Below, piece after piece: positions 52,734-62,258 of a DNA stretch of 64,000 bases. Below the pieces are notes generated by a model that made no database searches, was not told where the DNA came from, and saw only the letters and a list, made by a program, of their open reading frames with translations. How positions within the stretch are numbered: position 1 is the stretch's first letter; every line of letters begins with the position of its first letter. Source of the stretch: Sterolibacterium denitrificans (GTDB lineage: Bacteria > Pseudomonadota > Gammaproteobacteria > Burkholderiales > Rhodocyclaceae); the NCBI RefSeq assembly GCF_900174485.1, contig NZ_LT837803.1, positions 2,247,305 through 2,311,304 on the forward strand. Direction: 5' to 3'. The translations under genes were made by a program, and so were the position numbers.

Positions 52734-53096
52734 TGGTGGAGCTGGCGGGAATTGAACCCGCGTCCGCAAGTCCTCTACAGGCAGTACTACATGCTTAGCC
52801 TCGTCATTTGATTTAACTCACGTCCCGCCGCCGGGCAGGCTGAACGTTTGCGATCCGCTGGATTTTCGAGACGTACCACGCGGCGGGGCACATCCTTATC
52901 TCACGTAAATGACACTGCTGTCGGTGTTACCCGGCCCGGCCCGTGAGCAGTCCGGTGCAGCGCCCGCAGGGTTTAAGCTGCGAGAGCGAAACGCTCGTCG
53001 TTGGCGTTTGTGGTTTTCCAGATGGATTTACGAGGTCACTGGTCCTCGGCATGCACTGCTCTGCTTCGCAACCCACGTCGAAGCCATGTCAGCCCC
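52734..53096 (-). ncRNA. ssrA: Transfer-messenger RNA (tmRNA)
   Basis: This is a 363-nt RNA. The 5' end GGGGCTGACATGGCTTCGACG and the 3' end GGTTCAATTCCCGCCAGCTCC plus ACCA form the tRNA-Ala-like part; the T-loop is GGTTCAATTCC. The tag frame (about 53007-52974) encodes ANDERFALAA then TAA. It rescues stalled ribosomes with SmpB and marks the nascent chain for proteolysis. Confidence 0.95.
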
Positions 53097-53206
53097 AGGT
53101 GAAGTGCTTGTTACACCTGCTTCGAGTACGTCTTCACCGGTTGGTTCCGTCTTTTTCGGCAATCGGCTCGGATGCACTGCGCAGGTCGGCGGATTCTAGC
53201 ACTGCC

Positions 53207-53890
53207 TCAGGCGGAGGCGTACCGTTCATCGAGATCCAGCAGATCCAGAACCTGCGCGGGCGTTTCGATCATGGCTGCGGCATTCCAGTTTTCCGGAGGA
53301 TTTTCCTCGCCCAGATAACCCCAGGCCGCGATGACAGTGATCATTCCGGCCGCATGGCCGGCGATGATGTCGCGCTCGTCGTCGCCGACGTACAGACTGC
53401 GCTGCGGCCGCGCCGCGGCGTCCTGGCAGCCACGCAACAGGGGATCGGGGGCTGGTTTGGGCCTGGCGGTGGTGTCACCACTGACAATGCAGGCGCAACG
53501 CGCAGTCAGCCCCAAGGCGTCGAGCAGCGGCAGGGTAAAGCGCTGTGGTTTGTTGGTCACGACGCCCCAGCGCACCCCCCGCTCATCCAGGGCGGCGAGC
53601 AATTCGGCAACGCCATCGAACAGAACGGTATGTTCGCAAACGGAGGCGGCATAGTGATCGAGAAATCGCCGCGCCAGCCCTGCGTAGGCTTCCTGGTCCG
53701 GCGTGATGTCAAAGCCGAGGCCCAACAGGCCGCGCGTGCCGTTCGAGGCGTGTGGCCGTATCGCCGCCGCCGATAGTGCTGTCCGCCCCTCCTCGATCAA
53801 CAGCCGGTTGAGAGCCGCGCCAAGGTCGAGCGCCGTATCGGCCAAGGTGCCATCGAGATCAAAGAGGACGGCATCGACCATCGCGCGCAT
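53207..53890 (-). CDS. gph: Phosphoglycolate phosphatase (HAD family)
   Basis: This is a 227-residue HAD hydrolase. Motif I is DLDGTLADT, motif II VVTNKP, motif III includes KPAPDP, and motif IV is GDDERDI. Gph removes phosphate from 2-phosphoglycolate, a by-product of DNA repair or photorespiration-like chemistry. It lies directly downstream of ubiG on the same strand, a common betaproteobacterial order. ATG 53881 is an alternative start. Confidence 0.9.
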   Translation of the reverse strand: MRAMVDAVLFDLDGTLADTALDLGAALNRLLIEEGRTALSAAAIRPHASNGTRGLLGLGFDITPDQEAYAGLARRFLDHYAASVCEHTVLFDGVAELLAALDERGVRWGVVTNKPQRFTLPLLDALGLTARCACIVSGDTTARPKPAPDPLLRGCQDAAARPQRSLYVGDDERDIIAGHAAGMITVIAAWGYLGEENPPENWNAAAMIETPAQVLDLLDLDERYASA

Positions 53891-53913
53891 TCAACCTTCT
53901 CAACCTTCAGTCT

Positions 53914-54654
53914 TCAGTCGCCTGGATTCGCAGGCAGCGTGGCCCGCATCAGGTAGTTCACGCTGGTGTCGGCACCCAGGCTGTAGGTCTTGTCGAAGAG
54001 GTTGTAGCTCATGCCGATGATTTCATCGACGGCCAGACCACTCTGGCGGCAATAGCGAGACAGCTCGGCGGGACGCAGAAAGCGCGCGTAATCGTGCGTC
54101 CCGCGCGGCAGCAGATCAAGGATGTATTCAGCACCGACGACCGCAAATAGATAAGCCTTGGGATTGCGGTTGATGGTGGACAGAAACACCCGGCCGCCCG
54201 GCCTGACCAGCGCCGCGCAGGCACGCACGGTACTCGCCGGATCGGGAACGTGTTCGAGCATTTCCATGCAGGTGACCACATCGAAGCTGCCGGCCGCCTC
54301 GGCGGCCATGTCTTCTGCGGCAATCAAACGATAGTCGAGCGCCAGTTCCTCTCCACTTTCCAGCAGATGCAAGCGCGCCACGCTCAGGGCCCGCTCACCC
54401 AGATCGATGCCGGTCACCCGGGCACCGCGTGCGGCCATGCTTTCTGCAAGAATGCCGCCGCCACAGCCGACGTCGATCACCCGTTTGCCTGCCAGACCGC
54501 CACAGGCGGCGTCGATCCAGTCCAGACGCAGCGGATTGATGTCATGCAGCGGCTTGAACTCCGAATTCGGATCCCACCAGCGGTGAGCCAGTTCGGCAAA
54601 CTTGTCGAGTTCGCGGCGATCCGCATTGCCATTGTGGGCGGCGCTTCCGTTCAT
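53914..54654 (-). CDS. ubiG: Ubiquinone biosynthesis O-methyltransferase UbiG
   Basis: This is a 246-residue class I methyltransferase. The N-terminal [29 protein letters not shown] and motif [17 protein letters not shown] are typical of Ubi[13 protein letters not shown] and [13 protein letters not shown] complete it. UbiG does both O-methylations in ubiquinone synthesis at the membrane. It is followed by gph 23 nt later. Confidence 0.95.
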   Translation of the reverse strand: MNGSAAHNGNADRRELDKFAELAHRWWDPNSEFKPLHDINPLRLDWIDAACGGLAGKRVIDVGCGGGILAESMAARGARVTGIDLGERALSVARLHLLESGEELALDYRLIAAEDMAAEAAGSFDVVTCMEMLEHVPDPASTVRACAALVRPGGRVFLSTINRNPKAYLFAVVGAEYILDLLPRGTHDYARFLRPAELSRYCRQSGLAVDEIIGMSYNLFDKTYSLGADTSVNYLMRATLPANPGD

Positions 54655-54711
54655 TCAGACTCCTTCAGCCTTCGCAGCTTTTGCAGCTTTCTTGCGGCTT
54701 TGATCAAGGCA

Positions 54712-54742
54712 AAAAAAAGCCCTGCGAAGCAGGGCTTTTTCA
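54712..54742. terminator. Intrinsic terminator of ompA
   Basis: AAAAAAAGCCCTGC, GAA and GCAGGGCTTTTT form a stem with T tracts on both strands, just after the ompA stop at 54756 on the minus strand. Confidence 0.85.
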
Positions 54743-54755
54743 AGTCCCGGTGGAA

Positions 54756-55403
54756 TTACTTGGTACCGATGACTTCGATGCTGACACGGCGATCGGGCTG
54801 CAGGCAGTCGATCAGCGCCTTGGTGCGCTTGGTGCCCTTGCACTCGTCCGCCTTGGTCACCGGCTGGGTCGAGCCCTTGCCAGCGGCGTCGATACGGTTG
54901 GCGTCGACACCCTTGCCGACCAGGTATTGCTTGACAGCCTCGGCACGGCGCTCGGACAGGCTCTGGTTGTAGGCAGCGCGGCCCAGGCGGTCGGCATGGC
55001 CGACGGCGAGGATGACTTCGACATTGAGCTGTTGGCTCTTGGCTGCAAGATCGTCCAGCTTGGCCTTGCCTTCGGGGCGCAGCACGGCCTTGTCGAAATC
55101 GAACAGCGCATCCGCCGCCAGCGTGATCTTCTCGGCGACAGGCTTCGGTGCCGGTGCCGGGACCGGAGCAGGCACGGCAGCAGCAACTTCAGGCTTCTTG
55201 ACCAGATCCGGATCGCATTCCTCGATGGCCATCGCCGGCGTCCAGCGCGTGGTGCGCCAGCACAAATCATGGCCGCTGCGAGCAACCACGCCGCGCGTAT
55301 CGAACATGTAACCGTCGTTGTCGGGTGCCTGTGCAAATGCAGTAGAGGCGAAAAGGCCCAGGGCAGCGAACAGCATGATTTGGGAATTCTTTTTGGTCAT
55401 CAT
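54756..55403 (-). CDS. ompA: OmpA-family peptidoglycan-binding protein
   Basis: This is a 215-residue protein. The signal peptide (about 1-25) ends STAFA. A short 65-residue segment follows in place of the usual eight-strand barrel. The OmpA C-terminal domain (about 95-210) has ALFDFDKAVLRPEGKAKLDDL and VGHADRLGRAAYNQSLSERRAEAV, which contact diaminopimelate in peptidoglycan. A Cys pair (DECKG and IDCLQ) lies near the end. It probably tethers the outer membrane to the wall. GGAG precedes the ATG. Confidence 0.9.
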   Translation of the reverse strand: MMTKKNSQIMLFAALGLFASTAFAQAPDNDGYMFDTRGVVARSGHDLCWRTTRWTPAMAIEECDPDLVKKPEVAAAVPAPVPAPAPKPVAEKITLAADALFDFDKAVLRPEGKAKLDDLAAKSQQLNVEVILAVGHADRLGRAAYNQSLSERRAEAVKQYLVGKGVDANRIDAAGKGSTQPVTKADECKGTKRTKALIDCLQPDRRVSIEVIGTK

Positions 55404-55437
55404 TTATCTCCAAGGAGTTGTCATCAACATTACTAAG

Positions 55438-56838
55438 TTACCAAGTGGTCAAACCGGTCCGTCGATCATGCATTGCACATTCCAGCTCACCGCCGCTTAC
55501 AAACCCACTATATAGTCTATTTTGCCACAAATTTGCCATGTCAAGCATTTCTGCGACATCGATCCCACCCAAACGTCCATCTTCGAGACGAAGATTTCCT
55601 GCCACCCAGACATGGCTGACATGCTCCCGACCGGCCGCATGCACGAGGTGAGCGACCGGGTCATAACAAGGTTGCAGATCGATCTCGTCGAGGCGTACAG
55701 CGCAGATATCCGCCTGCTTGCCCACGCATAACGAACCGATTTCCCGCTCCAGGCCCAGTGCCACGGCACCTTCCAGACTGGCCATGCGCAATGCGGCATG
55801 CGCATCGACTGCCGTTGCATCGCCGCTGCTGCCCTTGGCGAGCAAGGCGGCCAGATTCATTTCGCGAAACATGTCGAGGCGGTTATTGCTGGCAGCGCCA
55901 TCGCTGCCCAGGCCGACCGTCACGCCGGCACGCATGAGCTGCGCGCTCGGCGCAATGCCGCTTGCCAGCTTCAGATTGGAAACCGGGCAATGGGCGACAC
56001 GGCAGCCATGAAGCGCCAGCAGTTCGATTTCGACCGGTTCCAGATGCACCGCGTGCACGGCAATCAGGTTGGGGCCGAGCAAGCCGAGGCGGCGCAGGCG
56101 CTCCAACGGACGCACGCCATGCTGCCGCAGGCTTTCCTCGATTTCGGCGCGCGTTTCATGAACATGCGTGTGTATCGGCAGATCGAGCTGTGCCGCCAGG
56201 GTCGCCACCTGCTCGAAGAGACGATCGCCGACGCTGTACGGCGCATGAGGCGCCATGCAAAAGTTGATCAGCGGTTGATCGCGCAGGCTGTCGCGGACGG
56301 CCAGTCCCTTGCTCAGATAGTCTTCCGCATCGGCCGCGTAGGCGGTCGGAAAATCGATCGCCAGCATGCCCAGCACGGCGCGCATGCCCAGGCGCAGCGC
56401 GGCCTCGGCAGCAGCCTCGGGAAAGAAGTACATGTCGTTGAAGCAGGTCGTGCCGCCACGCAGCATTTCGGCACAGGCCAGCAATGTGCCATCCCGCACG
56501 AATCCCGGCGTGACATGCCTTGCCTCGGCGGGCCAGATGCGCTGATTGAGCCAGTCCATCAGCGGCATATCATCGGCGTAGCCGCGCAGCAAGGTCATCG
56601 CGGCGTGAGTATGCAGATTGACGAGTCCCGGAATCAGCACATGCTGCGGCAAACGCACGGTCTTGCGCGCGCGAAGGCGCGTCCGCGCTTCAGCCTGCGG
56701 CAACAATGCGACGATACGACCGGCATCGATTGCCAGCGCATGATGCTCAAGAACCAGACCGCGCGGCTCGACCGGAACGATCCAGCGGGCTTCGATCAGG
56801 GTATCGACGATCTCGGTAGCGTGCGCGTATGCGGTCAT
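55438..56838 (-). CDS. mtaD: 5-methylthioadenosine/S-adenosylhomocysteine deaminase
   Basis: This is a 466-residue amidohydrolase of the TRZ/ATZ group. Metal ligands are in NLHTHAAMTLLRG, HVHETRAEIEESL and GLGSDGAASNNRLDM. MPLMDWLNQRIWPAEA is typical of MTA/SAH deaminases. It converts MTA to methylthioinosine and SAH to S-inosylhomocysteine. With the phosphorylase at 48855 it gives a two-step MTA salvage route. The order mtaD-ompA-ubiG-gph is common in the group. A minus-strand terminator at 56943 precedes it. Confidence 0.9.
   Translation of the reverse strand: MTAYAHATEIVDTLIEARWIVPVEPRGLVLEHHALAIDAGRIVALLPQAEARTRLRARKTVRLPQHVLIPGLVNLHTHAAMTLLRGYADDMPLMDWLNQRIWPAEARHVTPGFVRDGTLLACAEMLRGGTTCFNDMYFFPEAAAEAALRLGMRAVLGMLAIDFPTAYAADAEDYLSKGLAVRDSLRDQPLINFCMAPHAPYSVGDRLFEQVATLAAQLDLPIHTHVHETRAEIEESLRQHGVRPLERLRRLGLLGPNLIAVHAVHLEPVEIELLALHGCRVAHCPVSNLKLASGIAPSAQLMRAGVTVGLGSDGAASNNRLDMFREMNLAALLAKGSSGDATAVDAHAALRMASLEGAVALGLEREIGSLCVGKQADICAVRLDEIDLQPCYDPVAHLVHAAGREHVSHVWVAGNLRLEDGRLGGIDVAEMLDMANLWQNRLYSGFVSGGELECAMHDRRTGLTTW
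55504..55544 (-). promoter_or_regulatory. Possible ompA promoter inside the mtaD 3' end
   Basis: On the minus strand a consensus -35 TTGACA (55544-55539) is followed by the AT-rich AATAGACTATATAG. The exact -10 is unclear. It would give ompA its own strong start with a leader of about 100 nt. Confidence 0.4.
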
Positions 56839-56942
56839 GGGTAGCTATGGGTAGCGTGGGTAGCTGAGACAAAAAGTCAAAACGCGGATCCAGCGCGGGC
56901 TCGTGCTCGCGACTCGGAACCTGCTCGCCGCAGACAGCAAAA

Positions 56943-56960
56943 ACCCCGCCGGAGCGGGGT
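56943..56960 (-). terminator. Orphan minus-strand intrinsic terminator
   Basis: ACCCCGC, CGGA and GCGGGGT form a 7-bp stem. On the minus strand it is followed by TTTTTGC. No minus-strand gene lies between it and gyrA, so it ends either an unseen short transcript or the leader of mtaD. Confidence 0.6.
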
Positions 56961-57295
56961 CGTAAAATAACGCAACAACAAGGTCGTATCAATATCAATC
57001 ACCTCGGCGATCTGCGCCGCCCCGGTAATTGGTTTTTGTTGTTATCGATCACACTGCCCACACTGTCGATCGCTGGATGCCCGCCTCAGGCCTTGAGCCA
57101 GATGCCAGCATCCGTGGCAACCCGATCAGTGCGCTCCCCCTCCGAATTCATGAAAAGTCCCGGCCGAACCCGGCAAGAACAATGTACACATATCGAAAAC
57201 CGGAGCGGATTTAACCACAAAAACTTTGTGGATTCAATTTTATGCAGAAGAATACCCCACCGCCCGACCGGGCTGCGGTTCGACCATCCCTGCCA

Positions 57296-57304
57296 TGCTA
57301 AAAT
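57296..57304 (+). promoter_or_regulatory. Extended -10 promoter of gyrA
   Basis: TGC-TAAAAT (TAAAAT at 57299-57304) lies 81 nt before the gyrA ATG. No standard -35 is seen. Confidence 0.5.
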
Positions 57305-57384
57305 CGCGAGTTTTCGGCCCTGCCTATGCTGGAGCATGCCGAAGCAGCAGCAAGAACAGCCTGTAACCTCGCGGAACCCCGACG

Positions 57385-59976
57385 ATGACGAACACGCCAG
57401 CCTCGTTTGCCAAAGAAACCCTGCCGATCAGTCTCGAAGAGGAGATGCGCCACTCCTATCTCGATTACGCCATGAGCGTGATCGTCGGCCGCGCCCTGCC
57501 GGACGTGCGCGATGGCCTCAAACCCGTGCATCGCCGCGTGCTCTATGCGATGCACGAACTGTCCAACGACTGGAACAAGCCCTACAAGAAATCCGCGCGC
57601 ATCGTCGGCGACGTCATCGGTAAGTACCATCCCCATGGCGATACCGCCGTCTACGACACCATCGTGCGCATGGCGCAGGATTTCTCGCTGCGCTACATGC
57701 TGGTCGACGGCCAGGGCAACTTCGGCTCGGTCGATGGCGACAGCGCGGCGGCGATGCGCTACACCGAAATCCGCATGGCGCGCATCGGCCATGAACTGCT
57801 CGCCGACCTGGAAAAGGAAACCGTCGATTTCGGCCCCAACTACGATGGTTCCGAAGAAGAACCGCTGGTCCTGCCGGCGAAGATTCCCAACCTGCTGATC
57901 AACGGCAGCGCGGGCATCGCGGTGGGCATGGCGACCAACATTCCGCCGCACAATCTCGGCGAAGTGATCGATGGCTGCCTGGCACTCCTGAACGATCCCG
58001 AACTGTCCGTCGAACAGTTGATCGAGATCATCCCGGCGCCGGACTTTCCCACCGCCGGCCTGATCTACGGCATCGCCGGCGTGCGCGAAGGCTATCTGAC
58101 CGGGCGTGGGCGCGTGATCATGCGCGCGCGCAGCCACGTCGAGGATCTGGAAAAAGGCGGCAAGCAGGCCATCGTCATCGACGAGTTGCCCTACCAGGTC
58201 AACAAGAAGACCCTGCTGGAAAAGATCGCCGAACTGGTCAACGAAAAGAAGATCGACGGCATCACCCACCTGCAGGACGAATCCGACAAGGACGGCATGC
58301 GCGTGGTAATCGAGCTGAAGCGCGGCGAAATGCCGGATGTCGTGCTCAATCATCTCTACAAGATGACTCAATTGCAGGACACCTTCGGCATGAACATGGT
58401 GGCGCTGGTCGATGGCCGGCCGCGCCTGCTCAATCTCAAGGAAATGCTCGCGGCCTTCCTGGCCCATCGCCGCGAAGTCATCACCCGGCGCACCATTTTC
58501 GAACTGCGCAAGGCGCGCGAGCGCGGCCACATCCTCGAAGGTCTGGCCGTCGCCCTGTCCAACGTCGATGAAATCATCGCCCTCATCAAGGCCGCGCCGA
58601 CGCCGGCCGACGCCAAGCGCGGCCTGATGGAGCGCCGCTGGAATTCCGCGCTGGTCGGCGACATGCTGGCGCGCGCGGCCGCCGACGCTTCGCGCCCCGA
58701 AGACCTGGCGCCCGAATTCGGCCTGGGGCCGGACGGCTACCTGCTTTCCGAAACCCAGGCCCAGGCCATCCTCGAATTGCGCCTGCAGCGCCTGACCGGC
58801 CTGGAGCAGGACAAGATCATCAACGAATACCGCGAAGTGATGGATCTGATCGCCGACCTGATCGACATCCTCGCCCGTCCCGAGCGCATCACCGCCATCA
58901 TCGGCGAGGAACTCGCCGCCATCCGCAGCCAGTTCAACGATCCGCGCCGCTCCGAAATCGTCATGAGCGCGCACGACATCAACATCGAGGATTTGATCAC
59001 CCCGCAGGACATGGTGGTCACGCTCTCCCATGGCGGCTACATCAAGTCGCAGCCGCTCTCCGAATACAAGGCGCAAAGACGCGGCGGGCGCGGCAAGCAG
59101 GCGGCATCGACCAAGGAAGACGATTTCGTCGACCACCTCTTCGTCGCCAATACGCATGATTACATCCTCTGCTTCTCCAACCGCGGCCGCGTGTATTGGC
59201 TGAAGGTATACGAGGCGCCGCAGGGCAGCCGCAGCAGTCGCGGCAAGCCGATCATCAACCTGTTCCCGCTCGAGGAAGGCGAGAAGATCACCGCCGTCCT
59301 GCCGGTCAAGGAGTTCGACGAGCAGCACTACGTCTTCATGGCCACCGCCGGCGGCACGGTCAAGAAGACGCCGCTGACCGAGTTCTCCAACCCGCGCCGC
59401 GCCGGCATCATCGCCGTCGGCCTGGACGAAAACGATTACCTGATCGGCGTGGCCATCACCGACGGCAGCCATGACGTGATGCTGTTCTCCGATGCCGGCA
59501 AGGCGGTGCGCTTCGCCGAGGAAGACGTGCGCGCCATGGGGCGCGGCGCGCGCGGCGTGCGCGGCATGTGGCTGGAAGCCGGCCAGACGGTGATTTCCAT
59601 GCTGGTTGCCGAGAACGAAGACTGCTCGGTGCTCACCGCCACCGAGAACGGCTACGGCAAGCGCACGGCCATCGGCGAATACACCCGCCATGGCCGCGGC
59701 ACCAAGGGCATGATCGCCATCCAGACCAGCGAGCGCAACGGCAAGGTGGTCGGCGCCCTGCTGGTGCAGCCGGAAGACCACCTGATGCTGATTTCCACCG
59801 GCGGCGTGCTGATCCGCACCGCCGTCGAGCAGATCCGAGAAATGGGCCGCTCGACCCAGGGCGTGACCCTCATCAATCTGGATGCCGACGATACCCTGGC
59901 CGGCATCACCAAGATCATCGAAACCGATACCGAATCCGAAACGGACAACCCAGACGAACAAGGAGAAACCGCATGA
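57385..59976 (+). CDS. gyrA: DNA gyrase subunit A
   Basis: This is an 863-residue protein. The N terminus has [21 protein letters not shown] and [14 protein letters not shown]. The quinolone-determining region includes [17 protein letters not shown], with the Ser83-equivalent changed to Thr (GDTAVYD). The catalytic Tyr lies in [10 protein letters not shown]. The C-terminal beta-pinwheel carries the gyrase-box-like QRRGGRGKQ and related repeats. With GyrB it introduces negative supercoils. Its stop overlaps serC by 4 nt (ATGA), coupling the two genes. Confidence 0.97.
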   Translation: MTNTPASFAKETLPISLEEEMRHSYLDYAMSVIVGRALPDVRDGLKPVHRRVLYAMHELSNDWNKPYKKSARIVGDVIGKYHPHGDTAVYDTIVRMAQDFSLRYMLVDGQGNFGSVDGDSAAAMRYTEIRMARIGHELLADLEKETVDFGPNYDGSEEEPLVLPAKIPNLLINGSAGIAVGMATNIPPHNLGEVIDGCLALLNDPELSVEQLIEIIPAPDFPTAGLIYGIAGVREGYLTGRGRVIMRARSHVEDLEKGGKQAIVIDELPYQVNKKTLLEKIAELVNEKKIDGITHLQDESDKDGMRVVIELKRGEMPDVVLNHLYKMTQLQDTFGMNMVALVDGRPRLLNLKEMLAAFLAHRREVITRRTIFELRKARERGHILEGLAVALSNVDEIIALIKAAPTPADAKRGLMERRWNSALVGDMLARAAADASRPEDLAPEFGLGPDGYLLSETQAQAILELRLQRLTGLEQDKIINEYREVMDLIADLIDILARPERITAIIGEELAAIRSQFNDPRRSEIVMSAHDINIEDLITPQDMVVTLSHGGYIKSQPLSEYKAQRRGGRGKQAASTKEDDFVDHLFVANTHDYILCFSNRGRVYWLKVYEAPQGSRSSRGKPIINLFPLEEGEKITAVLPVKEFDEQHYVFMATAGGTVKKTPLTEFSNPRRAGIIAVGLDENDYLIGVAITDGSHDVMLFSDAGKAVRFAEEDVRAMGRGARGVRGMWLEAGQTVISMLVAENEDCSVLTATENGYGKRTAIGEYTRHGRGTKGMIAIQTSERNGKVVGALLVQPEDHLMLISTGGVLIRTAVEQIREMGRSTQGVTLINLDADDTLAGITKIIETDTESETDNPDEQGETA

Positions 59977-61058
59977 CACGCGCCATCAACTTCAGCGCCG
60001 GCCCCGCCGCGCTGCCCGCCGAAGTGCTGCAACAAGCCGCAGCCGAAATGCTCGACTGGCAGGGCAGCGGCCAGTCGGTGATGGAAATGAGCCATCGCGG
60101 CAAGGAATTCATGGCCATCGCCGCCGCCGCCGAAGCCGATCTGCGCGAGCTGATGGCGATTCCCGCCAACTACAAGGTGCTGTTCCTGCAGGGCGGCGCC
60201 TCGCTGCAATTCGAGATGATCCCGATGAACCTGCTCGCCGGCAAGGGCAGCGCCGACTTCGTCAATACCGGCGAATGGGCGAAGAAGGCCATCAAGGCCG
60301 TCAAGCACTTCGGCAAGGCCAACGTCGTCGCCAGCGCCGAGGACAGCAACTTCAACTATGCGCCGAAGCAGGACACCTGGAAGCTCGACCCGAACGCCGC
60401 TTACGTGCACTACACCGCCAACGAAACCATCGGCGGCGTCGAATTTCACTGGGTTCCGGAAACCGGCAACGTCCCGCTGGTCTGCGACATGTCGTCGAAC
60501 ATCCTCTCCAAGCCCGTCGATGTTTCCAAATACGGCCTGATCTACGCCGGCGCGCAGAAGAACATCGGCCCGGCCGGCCTGACCATCGTCATCATCCGCG
60601 ACGACCTGATCGGCAAGGGCAATCCCGCGCCCTCCGCGATGCTCGACTACAAAACCCACGCCGACAACGACTCGATGTACAACACGCCGCCGACCTATGG
60701 CATCTACATCGCCGGCCTGGTCTTCCAGTGGCTGAAGAAGCAGGGCGGGCTGGCCGCCATCGAGCAGAAGAACATCGCCAAGGCCAGGCTGCTCTATGAC
60801 TTCCTCGACCAGAGCGCGTTCTTCAAGAATCCGGTACGCAAGGAAGACCGTTCGCGCATGAACATCCCGTTCACCCTGGCCAACGCCGAGCTCGACGACG
60901 AATTCCTCAAAGGCGCCAAGGCGCGCGGCATGGTGCAACTGAAGGGCCACCGCTCGGTCGGCGGCATGCGCGCCTCGATCTACAACGCCATGCCCATCGA
61001 AGGCGTCCAGGCGCTGATCGACTACATGAAGGAATTCGAAACCCAACACGGCAAGTAA
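59973..61058 (+). CDS. serC: Phosphoserine aminotransferase
   Basis: This is a 361-residue PLP enzyme. [19 protein letters not shown] is the standard SerC start, followed by [10 protein letters not shown] and [31 protein letters not shown] holds the PLP lysine, and [14 protein letters not shown] the C terminus. It converts 3-phosphohydroxypyruvate to phosphoserine, and also serves vitamin B6 synthesis. The frame continues upstream into gyrA, but ATG 59973 (AAGGAG upstream) is clearly the start. Confidence 0.97.
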   Translation: MTRAINFSAGPAALPAEVLQQAAAEMLDWQGSGQSVMEMSHRGKEFMAIAAAAEADLRELMAIPANYKVLFLQGGASLQFEMIPMNLLAGKGSADFVNTGEWAKKAIKAVKHFGKANVVASAEDSNFNYAPKQDTWKLDPNAAYVHYTANETIGGVEFHWVPETGNVPLVCDMSSNILSKPVDVSKYGLIYAGAQKNIGPAGLTIVIIRDDLIGKGNPAPSAMLDYKTHADNDSMYNTPPTYGIYIAGLVFQWLKKQGGLAAIEQKNIAKARLLYDFLDQSAFFKNPVRKEDRSRMNIPFTLANAELDDEFLKGAKARGMVQLKGHRSVGGMRASIYNAMPIEGVQALIDYMKEFETQHGK

Positions 61059-61071
61059 GCAGGAGCACTCC

Positions 61072-62256
61072 ATGGCCACCTCTTTTCAGGTTCTGATCCT
61101 CAACCAGATTTCCGCCAACGGCCTCAAGCGCCTGCCCGCCGAGCGCTACACCAGCGGCAAGAGCATCGAATCGCCCGACGCCGTTCTCGTGCGTTCCGCC
61201 GACATGCACAAGATGGACATCCCGGCCAGCGTGCGCGCCATCGGCCGCGCCGGCGCGGGCACCAACAACATTCCGGTCAAGGCCATGAGCGCGCGCGGCG
61301 TGCCGGTCTTCAATGCGCCGGGGGCCAATGCCAATGCCGTCAAGGAACTGGTCATCGCCGGCATGCTGCTCGCCGCGCGCAATCTGCGCGGGGCGATGGA
61401 CTTCGTCGGCAAGCTCGACCCGGCCGACCCGGAAATGGAAAAGAAAGTCGAAGACGGCAAGAAAACCTACGCCGGCTATGAACTGGCCGGGCGCACCCTG
61501 GGCGTGGTCGGCCTGGGCAAGATCGGCTGCCTGGTGGCCGACGCCGCCCTCAAGCTGGGCATGAACGTGCTCGGCTTCGATCCGGAAATCACGGTGGATG
61601 CCGCCTGGAGCCTGTCTTCCCAGGTCAGGAAGGCCGCCAGCCTGAACGAGCTGCTGAAGCATGCCGACTTCATCTCGGTGCATGTACCGCTGCTCGATGC
61701 CACGCGCAACATGCTCAATGCCGACAACATCACGCACTTGAAGCATGGCGCGGTCATCCTCAACTTCTCGCGCGACCAGATCGTCGATGAGCAGGCCGTG
61801 CTCGACGCGCTCGATGGCAAGAAGCTGGCCGCCTACGTCTGCGATTTCCCCTCGGCCCGGATCAATGCCCACCCCAAGGTCATCGCCCTGCCGCACCTCG
61901 GCGCATCCACGGGCGAAGCCGAGGAAAACTGCGCCATCATGGTGGCCGAGCAACTGCGCGACTACCTGGAGCACGGCAACATCCAGAACGCGGTGAACTT
62001 TCCCAACGTGGTGATGCCGCGCGAATCGAACTACCGCGTGGCGATTGCCAACGCCAACGTACCCAACATGGTCGGCCAGATTTCGACCGTCATGGCGCAA
62101 GCCGGCCTCAACATCCACAACATGATGAACAAGTCGCGCGGCGACATGGCCTACACGCTGGTGGACGTGGATAGCAGCGTGCCGCAGCAGACCATCAACG
62201 CCATCGCCGCCATCGAAGGCGTGCTGGCGGTGCGCTTCCTGCCGCTGGAGGATTGA
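61072..62256 (+). CDS. serA: D-3-phosphoglycerate dehydrogenase
   Basis: This is a 394-residue NAD-dependent dehydrogenase. GRAGAGTNNIPV is the substrate loop, and TLGVVGLGKIGCLVADAAL the NAD-binding motif. The catalytic Arg, Glu and His lie in NFSRDQIVDEQAVL, HPKVIALPHLGASTGEAEENC. A C-terminal ACT domain (about 320-394, RVAIANANVPNMVGQISTVMA) senses serine. It makes 3-phosphohydroxypyruvate, the substrate of SerC upstream. It starts 13 nt after serC. Confidence 0.92.
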   Translation: MATSFQVLILNQISANGLKRLPAERYTSGKSIESPDAVLVRSADMHKMDIPASVRAIGRAGAGTNNIPVKAMSARGVPVFNAPGANANAVKELVIAGMLLAARNLRGAMDFVGKLDPADPEMEKKVEDGKKTYAGYELAGRTLGVVGLGKIGCLVADAALKLGMNVLGFDPEITVDAAWSLSSQVRKAASLNELLKHADFISVHVPLLDATRNMLNADNITHLKHGAVILNFSRDQIVDEQAVLDALDGKKLAAYVCDFPSARINAHPKVIALPHLGASTGEAEENCAIMVAEQLRDYLEHGNIQNAVNFPNVVMPRESNYRVAIANANVPNMVGQISTVMAQAGLNIHNMMNKSRGDMAYTLVDVDSSVPQQTINAIAAIEGVLAVRFLPLED

Positions 62257-62258
62257 AC

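Larger units (their letters stand above)
56839..57384. other. Gene-free stretch between mtaD and gyrA
   Basis: No gene is supported in these 546 bp. It carries a minus-strand intrinsic terminator (56943-56960) and the gyrA promoter region. Short minus-strand frames (for example MNSEGERTDRVATDAGIWLKA ending near 57086) have no clear support. Confidence 0.5.

Noticed and set aside
57298..59979. Unbroken 893-codon frame opposite gyrA
   Set aside because: Antisense shadow of a highly conserved gene, with no domain or Shine-Dalgarno support.
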